Shown here: piece after piece, positions 8,057 to 15,314 of the stretch
Numbering within the stretch: position 1 is the stretch's first letter
Layout of the letters: the number at the start of each line of letters is the position of its first letter
Origin: Clostridium chrysemydis
GTDB taxonomy: Bacteria > Bacillota > Clostridia > Clostridiales > Clostridiaceae
Direction: 5' to 3'
DNA length: 64,000 nt
Assembly: GCF_015234215.1 (NCBI RefSeq)
Contig: NZ_JADEKP010000001.1
Coordinates: 558,001-622,000, forward strand
Notes under the pieces: model-generated
Database searches by the model: none
What the model saw: the letters and a program-made list of their open reading frames with translations, nothing else
Told to the model about the DNA's origin: nothing
Position numbers and translations under genes: made by a program

Positions 8057-8478
8057 ATGAAAAAAATAAGAATACAAGTTAAAATACCATTAGGGGAAGG
8101 CGGAAAGGAATTATTAGTTGGAATAATTTATTTTCTAAAATAACACATCACTAAAAAATCCTTATGAAATAATAAATGTACAACAACTACTTAAAATTAA
8201 AATTAACTGAATTTTCGGGGAGGGTTAATTTTGATTTAGATTAATAAGGAGGGGGCTCTTTATTATATATAGAATAGCAGATGGGCTTTGTTATTCAAGT
8301 TGGAGTGATCGGAATTAAAAAGAGGGTTTAAAACATGGTTAAAATAGTAAGGGTATTTTAACCGTTAGGGGAATGTGGTAAAAAGCGGAAAGGTTAATTA
8401 GCGGATAATTAACAAAAAAACATATAGTGAGAAATATGTTAGCAAAAAGCTATGTCTAGTAAGACATAGCTTTTTGTT
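8057..8478 (+). ncRNA. candidate large structured non-coding RNA
   Basis: This gene-free interval holds a series of hairpins and two copies of one motif. Copy A (8087-8108) and copy B (8362-8393) both read CC-RTTAGGGGAA, then a variable gap, then GCGGAAAGG, and each is followed at once by a hairpin of different sequence (8109-8128 and 8393-8413). Other stems: 8199-8232, 8243-8264 with a GGGG loop, 8272-8296, 8337-8363 and 8419-8440. It ends in a strong intrinsic terminator. Segment TTAACC at 8358-8363 can pair either upstream (8337-8342) or downstream (8392-8397), so alternative folds are possible. I do not match it to tmRNA, RNase P, SRP, 6S, T-box or common riboswitch signatures. Confidence 0.45.
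8443..8477 (+). terminator. intrinsic terminator ending the structured RNA
   Basis: Near-perfect stem CAAAAAGCTATGTCT / AGACATAGCTTTTTG with an AGTA loop. It lies 170 bases before the permease start, so the upstream transcript is separate from the permease mRNA unless it is read through. Confidence 0.85.
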
Positions 8479-8481
8479 GAA

Positions 8482-8525
8482 TTTACGAACGATTAGCTTT
8501 TTAAACAGGTTGCATTATTCGTAAA
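8482..8525 (+). promoter_or_regulatory. inverted repeat resembling paired PurR boxes
   Basis: Arms TTTACGAA (8482-8489) and TTCGTAAA (8518-8525) face each other across 28 bases, with further similarity outward (AATTTACGAAC against GTAAAAA). The CGAA cores in AT-rich flanks resemble the PurBox half-sites of Firmicute PurR, although the spacing is a little wider than usual. It is upstream of a purine permease gene. An isolated similar half-site (ATTCGTAGTT) occurs near 8568. Confidence 0.4.
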
Positions 8526-8646
8526 AACCTTAAAATTATGAAAAAAACTTAAAAATATAGAAAAAATATTCGTAGTTAGGGTAGAAAAATGTAAAAAAAT
8601 AAGGTATTATAGAATGCGGACGAAATTTACATGAAAGAGTGATAAG

Positions 8647-9969
8647 ATGAAAAACCTTTTTAAAAAAGACGGTCTATTAGATAATTATTTCGATATTACT
8701 AAGGCTGGTTCTACACCTAAAACAGAAGTTTTAGCTGGTATTACAACATTTATGACGATGGCATACATATTAATTGTTAACCCATCAATTTTATCAGCAG
8801 CTGGAATGGATCAAGGAGCAGTATTTACTGCAACAGCACTTTCAGCATTTGTTGCAACTATGCTTACTGGATTATACGCTAAATTACCTTTTGCACAAGC
8901 ACCAGGAATGGGATTAAACGCATTCTTTGCTTTCACAGTAGTTCTACAAATGGGTTATTCTTACCAATTTGCACTTACTGCAGTATTCTTAGAAGGTATT
9001 ATATTTATATTATTAACTTTATTTAATGTTAGAGAAGCTATCGTAGACTCTATACCAGATTGTATTAAAAAAGGTATAGCTGTTGGAATCGGGCTTTTAA
9101 TTGCTTTAATTGGACTTGAAGGAGCTGGTATAGTTGTTCACCAAGATGGAGGAACAATTGTACAACTTGGAAATATAGTAAAAGGACCTGGGCTTTTAGC
9201 TATAGTTGGTTTATTAATTACATCAGTTTTAATAGCTAGAAAAATCAAGGGAGCATTATTTATTGGGATGCTTGTTACTGCAATAATAGGTATACCTTTT
9301 GGTTTAACACCTATGCCTAGTACTTTAATGAGTGCACCACCTTCAATTAAAGGTGTGCTATTTGCTTTTGAATGGCATAATATATTTAGTTTTGATATGG
9401 TAATAGTATTATTTACATTATTATTTATGGATTTATTTGATACTATAGGTACTTTAGTTGGAGTTGCAACTAAAGCTAAGATGCTTGATAAAGATGGAAA
9501 AGTTCCAAACATAAAAAAAGCATTATTATCAGACGCTATAGGAACTACTTTTGGAGCTTGCGTTGGAACAAGTACTGTATCAACATTCGTTGAAAGTGCA
9601 GCAGGAGTTGCAGAAGGGGGAAGAACAGGACTTACAGCTGTAACTACAGCTATAATGTTTGGTCTTGCATTATTCTTTGCTCCGATCTTTGCAGTAATTA
9701 CGCCAGCTGTAACAGCTTCAGCTTTAATCTTAGTAGGTTTATTTATGATTGAACCTATTAAAGAGATAAACTTTGAAGATTTTACAGAAGCTATACCTGC
9801 ATTTTTAACTATAATAATGATGCCTTTCTCATATAGTATATCTGATGGTATCATATTTGGGGTTATATCTTATATTGTATTAAAAGTTTTCACTGGAAAA
9901 TTCAAAGATATAAGTTTAGCAACAGTTGTTATTGCAATAGTATTTATTCTAAAATTCGTATTACACTAA
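8647..9969 (+). CDS. pbuG: NCS2/AzgA-family purine permease, hypoxanthine/guanine type
   Basis: A 440-aa transporter with about 13 hydrophobic segments. The N-terminal block TKAGSTPKTEVLAGITTFMTMAYIL and the APGMGLNAFFAF motif are typical of the AzgA-like branch (PbuG/PbuO), as is the VGTSTVSTFVESAAGVAEGGRTGL block with its catalytic acidic residue. It imports hypoxanthine, guanine or adenine by proton symport; which of these cannot be read from the sequence. The SD is weak (GAAAGAGTGATAAG). The upstream inverted repeat with CGAA cores suggests purine-responsive control. No purine riboswitch consensus is visible in the leader. Confidence 0.88.
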   Translation: MKNLFKKDGLLDNYFDITKAGSTPKTEVLAGITTFMTMAYILIVNPSILSAAGMDQGAVFTATALSAFVATMLTGLYAKLPFAQAPGMGLNAFFAFTVVLQMGYSYQFALTAVFLEGIIFILLTLFNVREAIVDSIPDCIKKGIAVGIGLLIALIGLEGAGIVVHQDGGTIVQLGNIVKGPGLLAIVGLLITSVLIARKIKGALFIGMLVTAIIGIPFGLTPMPSTLMSAPPSIKGVLFAFEWHNIFSFDMVIVLFTLLFMDLFDTIGTLVGVATKAKMLDKDGKVPNIKKALLSDAIGTTFGACVGTSTVSTFVESAAGVAEGGRTGLTAVTTAIMFGLALFFAPIFAVITPAVTASALILVGLFMIEPIKEINFEDFTEAIPAFLTIIMMPFSYSISDGIIFGVISYIVLKVFTGKFKDISLATVVIAIVFILKFVLH

Positions 9970-9976
9970 GAGTTTT

Positions 9977-10006
9977 AAGCACCTAATTATTAGGTGCTTT
10001 TTTTTA
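9977..10006 (+). terminator. intrinsic terminator after pbuG
   Basis: Stem AAGCACCTAA / TTAGGTGCTT with a short loop and a long T run. Confidence 0.88.
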
Positions 10007-10038
10007 TACATTAATGCTAACCATTCATTAAAAGTAGA

Positions 10039-10072
10039 ATTTTCTATAATAAGATATAATATTATAGAAAAT
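10039..10072 (+). repeat. 13-bp perfect inverted repeat upstream of the APC permease
   Basis: Arms ATTTTCTATAATA (10039-10051) and TATTATAGAAAAT (10060-10072) with an 8-base centre, 43 bases upstream of the permease -35. It is a candidate operator. It has no T tract on either side suitable for a terminator. Confidence 0.55.
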
Positions 10073-10114
10073 CGAACTATTTGCCTCAAAAAATCAAAAA
10101 TAATCGTAAAAAAA

Positions 10115-10143
10115 TTGTCGAATTATCTGAAAACTGGTATAAT
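10115..10143 (+). promoter_or_regulatory. promoter of the APC permease gene
   Basis: A -35 TTGTCG (10115-10120) and a -10 TATAAT (10138-10143) with a 17-base spacer. Confidence 0.7.
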
Positions 10144-10184
10144 CTTTTTATTATATTATTTTACAAAAGAAAGTAGGAGATTAA

Positions 10185-11606
10185 ATGGCAGAAGATAAAA
10201 AGCTTAGATGGTATAATCTTTCTTTAATGGCATTTGTAATGGTTTGGGGATTTGGTAACGTAGTAAATAACTTCGCAAACCAAGGGCTTCAAGTAGTAGT
10301 TTCTTGGGTGCTTATTATAGGATTATACTTTGTTCCTTATGCCCTTATGGTAGGAGAACTTGGCTCTGTTTTTAAAGAAGGTAAAGGGGGAGTTAGTACT
10401 TGGATTAGAGAAACTAGTACACCAACTCTTGCATACTTTGCAGGGTGGACTTACTGGGTAGTACATATTCCATATCTTGCTCAAAAGCCACAAAACGTTT
10501 TAGTTGGACTTGGGTGGATATTTAAAGGGAATGGAGATTTAATAAAGACTTTATCTCCTATGACGGCACAGTTAATAACTTTAGGTATTTTCTTATTTTT
10601 CGTTTGGGTTTCATTAAAAGGAATGAACTCACTTAAAATAATTGGTACAGTAGCAGGTACAGCTACATTTATTATGTCTATACTTTACATATTAATGATG
10701 ATTGCAGCACCAGCTTTAAGAGGTGTTCAGATTGCAACTACAGATATTTCGTTACATAGTGTAATTCCTAATTTTAACTTTGCATACCTAACAACAATAT
10801 CTATGTTAGTATTCTCAGTTGGTGGTGCAGAAAAGATATCACCTTATGTAAATAACACTAAGAACGCTTCAAAAGAATTTCCAATAGGTATGATAGTACT
10901 AGCTATTATGGTTGGGGTATCAGCTATTTTAGGATCAGTTGCTATGGGAATGATGTTTGATGCAAATAATATTCCAAACGATCTTATGATGAATGGTCAA
11001 TATTATGCATTCCAAAAACTTGGAGATTATTATGGTCTTGGAAATGTACTTTTAATTATTTATGCAATTGCAAATACAGCAGCTCAAATTTCTGCTTTAG
11101 TATTCTCAATAGATGCACCTTTAAAAGTATTACTTGCAGATACTGATGATAATTTTGTTCCTAAAGGTTTAACAAAAACTAATAAAAATGGAGCTCCAGT
11201 TAACGGTTATATAATGACTTCTATTTTAGTTGGGATACTTATAGTAGTTCCTGCTTTAGGAATAGGAAACATGAACGAATTATACAGCTGGCTTTTAAGA
11301 TTAAATGCTGTTGTAATGCCACTTAGATATCTTTGGGTGTTCTTAGCGTTTATGTTACTTAAAAAGGCTAAAGATAAGTTTAAATCAGATTACAAATTCC
11401 TAAAAAATGATAAGATTGCATTTGGAGTAGGCGTTTGGTGCTTTATCTTTACAGCATTTGCCTGTGTGCTTGGAATGTTCCCTCAAGGTGTAGAAACTTT
11501 TAGTAGCCCTTGGTGGTTCCAAATTAGCTTAAATGTTTTAACACCATTTATATTAATAGGTTTAGGATTTATATTACCTGTTATAGCTAAAAAGAAAAAA
11601 ATATAA
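10185..11606 (+). CDS. APC-superfamily amino acid permease, glutamate/GABA-transporter-like
   Basis: A 473-aa protein with 12 predicted membrane spans. The first span holds FVMVWGFGNVVNNFANQG, the usual substrate-binding start of APC carriers, and the GELGSVFKEGKGGVSTWI block matches the GadC/YjeM branch. It probably exchanges or imports an amino acid; glutamate or GABA is only a family-level guess. A distinct glutaminase gene lies 8 kb downstream but is not in the operon. The SD AGTAGGAG precedes the ATG. It is monocistronic, with its own promoter and terminator. Confidence 0.78.
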   Translation: MAEDKKLRWYNLSLMAFVMVWGFGNVVNNFANQGLQVVVSWVLIIGLYFVPYALMVGELGSVFKEGKGGVSTWIRETSTPTLAYFAGWTYWVVHIPYLAQKPQNVLVGLGWIFKGNGDLIKTLSPMTAQLITLGIFLFFVWVSLKGMNSLKIIGTVAGTATFIMSILYILMMIAAPALRGVQIATTDISLHSVIPNFNFAYLTTISMLVFSVGGAEKISPYVNNTKNASKEFPIGMIVLAIMVGVSAILGSVAMGMMFDANNIPNDLMMNGQYYAFQKLGDYYGLGNVLLIIYAIANTAAQISALVFSIDAPLKVLLADTDDNFVPKGLTKTNKNGAPVNGYIMTSILVGILIVVPALGIGNMNELYSWLLRLNAVVMPLRYLWVFLAFMLLKKAKDKFKSDYKFLKNDKIAFGVGVWCFIFTAFACVLGMFPQGVETFSSPWWFQISLNVLTPFILIGLGFILPVIAKKKKI

Positions 11607-11611
11607 ATTTT

Positions 11612-11642
11612 TAAGTGCTAAATTTAATTTAGCACTTTTTTT
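11612..11642 (+). terminator. intrinsic terminator after the APC permease
   Basis: Stem AAGTGCTAAATT / AATTTAGCACTT with a T7 tail. Confidence 0.88.
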
Positions 11643-11828
11643 CTACTTTAAAAATGAAGAAAAGATTAAGTATAGAGTATAAACTTGAAAAATAAATTAA
11701 AATACTATATAATAAGTTACACAATAACTCTTATATAATTATGTTAAGAAAATTTAAGGAATATATGCTTTTATCCTTAAGAATTAAATTGTATAATGAA
11801 GTAAACAAGGAAGAAAAGGAATGAGGAT

Positions 11829-12125
11829 ATGAATAGAGTGAATTGGAAAGCTATACTTTATATAATAATAGGTGTTGTTATTATAGGGGCTGTCATTAGT
11901 TTATTTATTTATCTTTTACCTTTCATATTAGTTGTGATGCTTGTCCTTTGGGGATATTTCAAATTAAAAGGTAAAAAGGTAGAAAAAGAATTTAAAGAAA
12001 ATGAAAATGTGTATGAAGAAAGAGAAACATATTATAGCAATGAGAAGAGCACTGACTCAGAGGATGATGACTTCGACACATCAAAAGCAATCGACGTAGA
12101 TTATGAAAATATTGATGATAAATAG
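11829..12125 (+). CDS. small membrane protein with acidic tail
   Basis: A 98-aa protein with two closely spaced hydrophobic segments (about residues 8-30 and 32-46) followed by a basic KLKGKK stop-transfer and a charged, strongly acidic C-terminal half (EDDDFDTSKAIDVDYENIDD). No family is recognised. An imperfect SD (AAGGAATGAGG) precedes the ATG. The leader contains an inverted repeat TTAAGGA / TCCTTAA at about 11754-11781 and a TATAAT-like element near 11791. It is followed by a hairpin and then a LysR gene. Confidence 0.6.
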   Translation: MNRVNWKAILYIIIGVVIIGAVISLFIYLLPFILVVMLVLWGYFKLKGKKVEKEFKENENVYEERETYYSNEKSTDSEDDDFDTSKAIDVDYENIDDK

Positions 12126-12133
12126 TGTATAAT

Positions 12134-12163
12134 AGAGCTAAGTAATATATTTTACTTAGCTCT
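12134..12163 (+). terminator. hairpin after the small membrane protein gene
   Basis: Stem AGAGCTAAGTAA / TTACTTAGCTCT with a 5-6 nt loop. The following tract (AGTTTAG) is poor in T, so termination may be partial and the LysR gene may be partly co-transcribed. Confidence 0.55.
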
Positions 12164-12197
12164 AGTTTAGGTATATTAGAAAGTAAGGAGAGAAAAT

Positions 12198-13079
12198 ATG
12201 AATTTCAGAAGACTTAGAATTTTTTATGAAACAGCTATACATTTAAATATGACAAAGGTTGCTAAAAGTTTATATATCAGTCAACCGTCGGTAAGCCAAG
12301 CGATAGGAGAATTAGAAGAAGACTTAGGAGTAAAACTTTTTGATAGGATAGGTAGAAAGATATCTTTAACTCATGAAGGTGAAGTTTATTTTAACTATGC
12401 AAGAAGAATTTTAAACCTTTACGATGAGGGCGTTGATACCATTAGAAAAATGGGTAACAGAGAGTTTGGAAAAATTAATATCGGAGCAAGTACAACTATT
12501 GGTATTTATATTCTTCCAGATATAATAAAAGAGTTTACAAAACTTAATAAAAAAATTGAAATATCATTAATAATAGAAAATACAGAGAATATAGAGAAGT
12601 TGATTTTAGAAAATAAGATAGACTTTGCATTTACAGAAGGTGCTATTCACTCAGAAGAAATTACATATAAAAAGTTTTTAGAAGATGAAATTGTATTTAT
12701 TACACCAGCAAATGAAGAATGGGAAAAAGTAGAGTTTTTAAAAGGTGACATATTAACTAAAGAAAAATTTATAATGAGAGAATACGGAAGTGGTACTAGA
12801 GAAACAGTTGAAAACTATCTAAATAAAAACGAGATAAGTTATAGAGTCTATATGGAACTAGGTAGTGGAGAGGCTATCAAAAAAAGTGTTGAAGCTGGTC
12901 TTGGTATAGGTTGTATATCTAATCTTTGCGTAAAAGAAGAAGTAGAAAACAACAAATTACTTATTAAAGGTTTTAATGGTGAAAAAATCAAAAGAGATCT
13001 ATTATTTTTACATCACAAAGATAAATTTATAAGCAGTAATATGGAAGCTTTTATAGATGAAGCATTCAAAATAAAATAA
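12198..13079 (+). CDS. LysR-family transcriptional regulator, CysL/YeiE-like
   Basis: A 293-aa regulator: N-terminal winged helix-turn-helix (residues about 1-60; MTKVAKSLYISQPSVSQAIGE is the recognition region) and a C-terminal periplasmic-binding-protein-like effector domain (about 90-290, opening with INIGASTTIGIYILP). The effector is unknown. The SD AAGGAG precedes the ATG. The gene downstream on the same strand is isocitrate dehydrogenase, whose promoter carries a 22-bp palindrome with the T-N11-A character of LysR sites, so it is a candidate target. Confidence 0.85.
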   Translation: MNFRRLRIFYETAIHLNMTKVAKSLYISQPSVSQAIGELEEDLGVKLFDRIGRKISLTHEGEVYFNYARRILNLYDEGVDTIRKMGNREFGKINIGASTTIGIYILPDIIKEFTKLNKKIEISLIIENTENIEKLILENKIDFAFTEGAIHSEEITYKKFLEDEIVFITPANEEWEKVEFLKGDILTKEKFIMREYGSGTRETVENYLNKNEISYRVYMELGSGEAIKKSVEAGLGIGCISNLCVKEEVENNKLLIKGFNGEKIKRDLLFLHHKDKFISSNMEAFIDEAFKIK

Positions 13080-13121
13080 AAATCTTTTTTTCTAAAATTA
13101 ATTTAATAAAATTGTTTACAT

Positions 13122-13152
13122 AAAGACATGCTAGGGTAGCGTGTCTTTTTTT
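13122..13152 (+). terminator. intrinsic terminator after the LysR gene
   Basis: Stem AAGACATGCTA / TAGCGTGTCTT (one G-T pair), GGG loop, T7 tail. Confidence 0.85.
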
Positions 13153-13162
13153 ATATTCAAAT

Positions 13163-13213
13163 TTGTAAAAAAAGGTAGCGTGATATATAATTGTAAAAAA
13201 ATGTTTTTTTACA
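13163..13213 (+). promoter_or_regulatory. icd promoter with a palindrome over the start point
   Basis: A -35 TTGTAA (13163-13168), a 17-base spacer and a -10 TATAAT (13186-13191). Immediately after the -10 lies a perfect palindrome: TGTAAAAAAA (13192-13201), centre TG, TTTTTTTACA (13204-13213). The half-site TTGTAAAAAAA is also present at the -35, giving a direct repeat. The position over the transcription start is what is expected of an operator. Confidence 0.6.
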
Positions 13214-13239
13214 TTTCGTAAGAAAAAGGGGGCAATATT

Positions 13240-14448
13240 ATGGAAAAGATAAAGATGAAAACTCCATTAGTTGAAATGGATGGAGACGAAATGACAAGAG
13301 TTTTATGGAAAGAAATAAAAAGTATATTACTAGAGCCTTTTATAGAACTAAATACGAAATATTATGATTTAGGACTTTTAAACAGAGATATTACGAATGA
13401 TGATGTAACAAAGGAAGCGGCGCTTGCAATAAAAAAATACGGGGTTGGAGTTAAGTGTGCAACTATTACTCCAAATAAAGACAGAGTTAAAGAATATAAC
13501 TTAAAAGATATGTATAAAAGTCCAAACGGAACTATAAGAGCTATTTTAGATGGAACTGTTTTTAGAGCACCAATAATTACAAAGGTTGTTGAAGCTTACA
13601 TAAAAACATGGAAGAAACCTATTACTATAGCAAGGCATGCTTACGGAGATATATATAAAGATGTGGAAATGAAAGTCTCTAAAGGAAAGTGTGAGCTTTT
13701 ATTTACAGATGAGAACGGGGAAGAAGTAAGAAAGCTTATTCATAACTTTGATGGGGATGGCGTTGTGCTTGGGATGCATAACTTAAATAATTCTATCGAA
13801 AGCTTTGCTAGAAGTTCTTTTAACTATGCGTTAGATACAAAGCAAGATTTATGGTTCTCAAGCAAGGATACTATATCGAAACTATACGATCATACTTTTA
13901 AAGATATATTTAACGAGATATTTGAAAAAGAATATAAAGAAAAGTTTGAAAAAGAAAATATTGAGTATTTTTATACTCTTATAGATGATGCTGTAGCTAG
14001 AGTTATTAAGTCAGAAGGTGGGATGATTTGGGCTTGTAAAAACTATGATGGTGATGTTATGAGTGATATGATTGCAACAGCTTTTGGTTCTTTAGCTATG
14101 ATGACTTCAGTTTTAGTATCTCCAGATGGAAACTTTGAGTACGAAGCTGCACATGGAACAGTTCAAAGACATTATTATAAGCACCTTAAAGGGGAAGAAA
14201 CTTCTACAAACTCAGTTGCTACAATTTTTGCTTGGACTGGAGCGCTTAGAAAAAGAGGGGAATTAGATTCTAATAAGGAACTTATCGATTTTTCAAATAA
14301 GTTAGAAGAAGCAGTTATAGAGACTATAGAAAAAGGATTTATGACTAAAGATTTAGCTTTAATTAGCAATTTTGAAAATATTAAGGTTAGAAACAGTTTT
14401 GAGTTTTTAGAGGATGTAAAAAATACCCTTTTAGACAAAATATTATAA
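13240..14448 (+). CDS. icd: NADP-dependent isocitrate dehydrogenase, eukaryotic-type (type II homodimeric) branch
   Basis: Oxidatively decarboxylates isocitrate to 2-oxoglutarate, feeding glutamate synthesis in clostridia. The 402-aa protein has the type II sequence: [10 protein letters not shown] at the N terminus, [16 protein letters not shown] for substrate binding, and [11 protein letters not shown] plus [13 protein letters not shown] for the NADP site. It differs from the E. coli/Bacillus Icd branch. A strong GGGGG SD precedes the ATG. It stands alone; no aconitase or citrate synthase is beside it, unlike many icd loci, so control probably runs through its own operator-like palindrome. 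Confidence 0.92.
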   Translation: MEKIKMKTPLVEMDGDEMTRVLWKEIKSILLEPFIELNTKYYDLGLLNRDITNDDVTKEAALAIKKYGVGVKCATITPNKDRVKEYNLKDMYKSPNGTIRAILDGTVFRAPIITKVVEAYIKTWKKPITIARHAYGDIYKDVEMKVSKGKCELLFTDENGEEVRKLIHNFDGDGVVLGMHNLNNSIESFARSSFNYALDTKQDLWFSSKDTISKLYDHTFKDIFNEIFEKEYKEKFEKENIEYFYTLIDDAVARVIKSEGGMIWACKNYDGDVMSDMIATAFGSLAMMTSVLVSPDGNFEYEAAHGTVQRHYYKHLKGEETSTNSVATIFAWTGALRKRGELDSNKELIDFSNKLEEAVIETIEKGFMTKDLALISNFENIKVRNSFEFLEDVKNTLLDKIL

Positions 14449-14572
14449 AAAATATGTATTAAAAATAAAATTAGTAATAAAAAATTAATATAATTAATTA
14501 AACTGAGAAAATCAGAAAAAATTACAAAAATAATCCATAAAAATGTTTACATTCTGTGAAAAATTATATAAA

Positions 14573-14655
14573 ATAGGATTTAAGGAAGGGAAATAATGCT
14601 AAAAGATATAAAAAATTAATTGTTTTAAGTAATATTTCTCTTGACTAAATCCTAT
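14573..14655 (+). repeat. 10-bp inverted repeat enclosing a short leader ORF
   Basis: ATAGGATTTA (14573-14582) and TAAATCCTAT (14646-14655) are exact inverse copies flanking a 63-base segment that contains an SD (AAGGAAGGG) and a short frame. This is part of a 350-base gene-free stretch before the PTS genes. It may be a pair of operator half-sites or an RNA stem. Confidence 0.4.
14596..14619 (+). CDS. possible 7-residue leader peptide
   Basis: ATG at 14596 has a good SD (AAGGAAGGG, 5-6 bases upstream) and encodes MLKDIKN before a TAA. It lies inside the inverted repeat 14573-14655. There is no run of regulatory codons. It could equally be chance. Confidence 0.2.
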   Translation: MLKDIKN

Positions 14656-14731
14656 AATATTAAAGTAGGTTTCAAGATTACAAAAATAACTTACAAAATA
14701 TTCAAAAACTATGTACAAACCGTAAAATAGA

Positions 14732-14753
14732 TGTTATTATGTAAATGATAACA
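14732..14753 (+). promoter_or_regulatory. operator-like palindrome before the PTS genes
   Basis: TGTTAT (14732-14737) and ATAACA (14748-14753) with near-symmetric flanks form a 22-bp dyad just after a likely -10 (TAAAAT at about 14722, with a -35 TTCAAA 16 bases upstream). The position over the start point fits a repressor site of the GntR or LacI type. Confidence 0.45.
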
Positions 14754-14808
14754 GATGAAGAAAAAGGAAATTGTACTAATAATTAGGGAATAGAAGGAGA
14801 TGCAGATT

Positions 14809-15120
14809 ATGAACAAAGTATTAGTATTGTCTAAAGGAACAGGGCAATCAAAAGCATTTGAAAGATTTGTTAACGACTACACTGAGAAGAACTCTTTAAA
14901 TATCGAGTGGATATTTTCAAATGATTCAGGTATGGGAGAAATCATTGAAAATGGAGATGTTAACGTAGCTCTTATCTCACCAGAGATGTTACTTGTAGAA
15001 AAGAAGGTTCAACAAGAATTAGAAGGGGCTAATATTCCATACGCTAGTATTAAACCAGCTGATTTTGGATTAAAGAGAATTGAAAAAATTCTGCCAACAA
15101 TAGAAGAATACTTAAAATAA
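14809..15120 (+). CDS. PTS lactose/cellobiose-type IIB-like protein lacking the phosphocysteine
   Basis: A 103-aa protein with the alternating beta/alpha pattern of IIB(cellobiose). I place the start at ATG 14809, with AAGGAG 9 bases upstream; the ATG at 14800 touches the SD. In IIB proteins the first strand ends in a Cys that receives the phosphate (pattern LFCSAGMST). Here the equivalent segment is VLSKGTGQS with Ser8 in that place, and the whole protein has no Cys. It therefore cannot take phosphate in the usual way. The IIC gene follows after 194 bases. No IIA is nearby. It could be a regulatory or sensor homologue, or the IIC may use another IIB. Confidence 0.7.
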   Translation: MNKVLVLSKGTGQSKAFERFVNDYTEKNSLNIEWIFSNDSGMGEIIENGDVNVALISPEMLLVEKKVQQELEGANIPYASIKPADFGLKRIEKILPTIEEYLK

Positions 15121-15230
15121 ATTTAATATATAAGTTATATAAATTTACTTAAGTTAATATAATTAAATATAATTTAAAAGGGTTTGTAGTTTAAAAAGAA
15201 TTGCAAATTATATGATACTAAGTTATGGGT

Positions 15231-15281
15231 ACTTTCGAGATTTACAGGGCGGCACCCTAGTAAATCAAAAAAGAAAGTTTC
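15231..15281 (+). promoter_or_regulatory. stem-loop between the IIB-like and IIC genes
   Basis: GATTTAC-a-GGG pairs with CCC-ta-GTAAATC around CGGCA (15238-15266), extended by an outer ACTTTC/GAAAGT pair. There is no T tract, so it is not a simple terminator. It may be a processing or stability element that sets different IIB and IIC levels. Confidence 0.45.
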
Positions 15282-15314
15282 ATATAAATAAATCAATTCA
15301 GGGGGGAAACCAAA

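Noticed and set aside
8057-8143. A 28-codon frame starting at ATG 8057 within the structured RNA
   Set aside because: It has no ribosome binding site, and it overlaps the first copy of the repeated motif; the second copy is preceded by an in-frame stop. The third-position differences between the copies are suggestive, but structure explains the region better.
9138-9854. A long minus-strand frame of 238 codons antisense to pbuG
   Set aside because: It mirrors the codon structure of the permease gene, has no SD and resembles no protein; likewise the antisense frame at 32114-32878 in topB.
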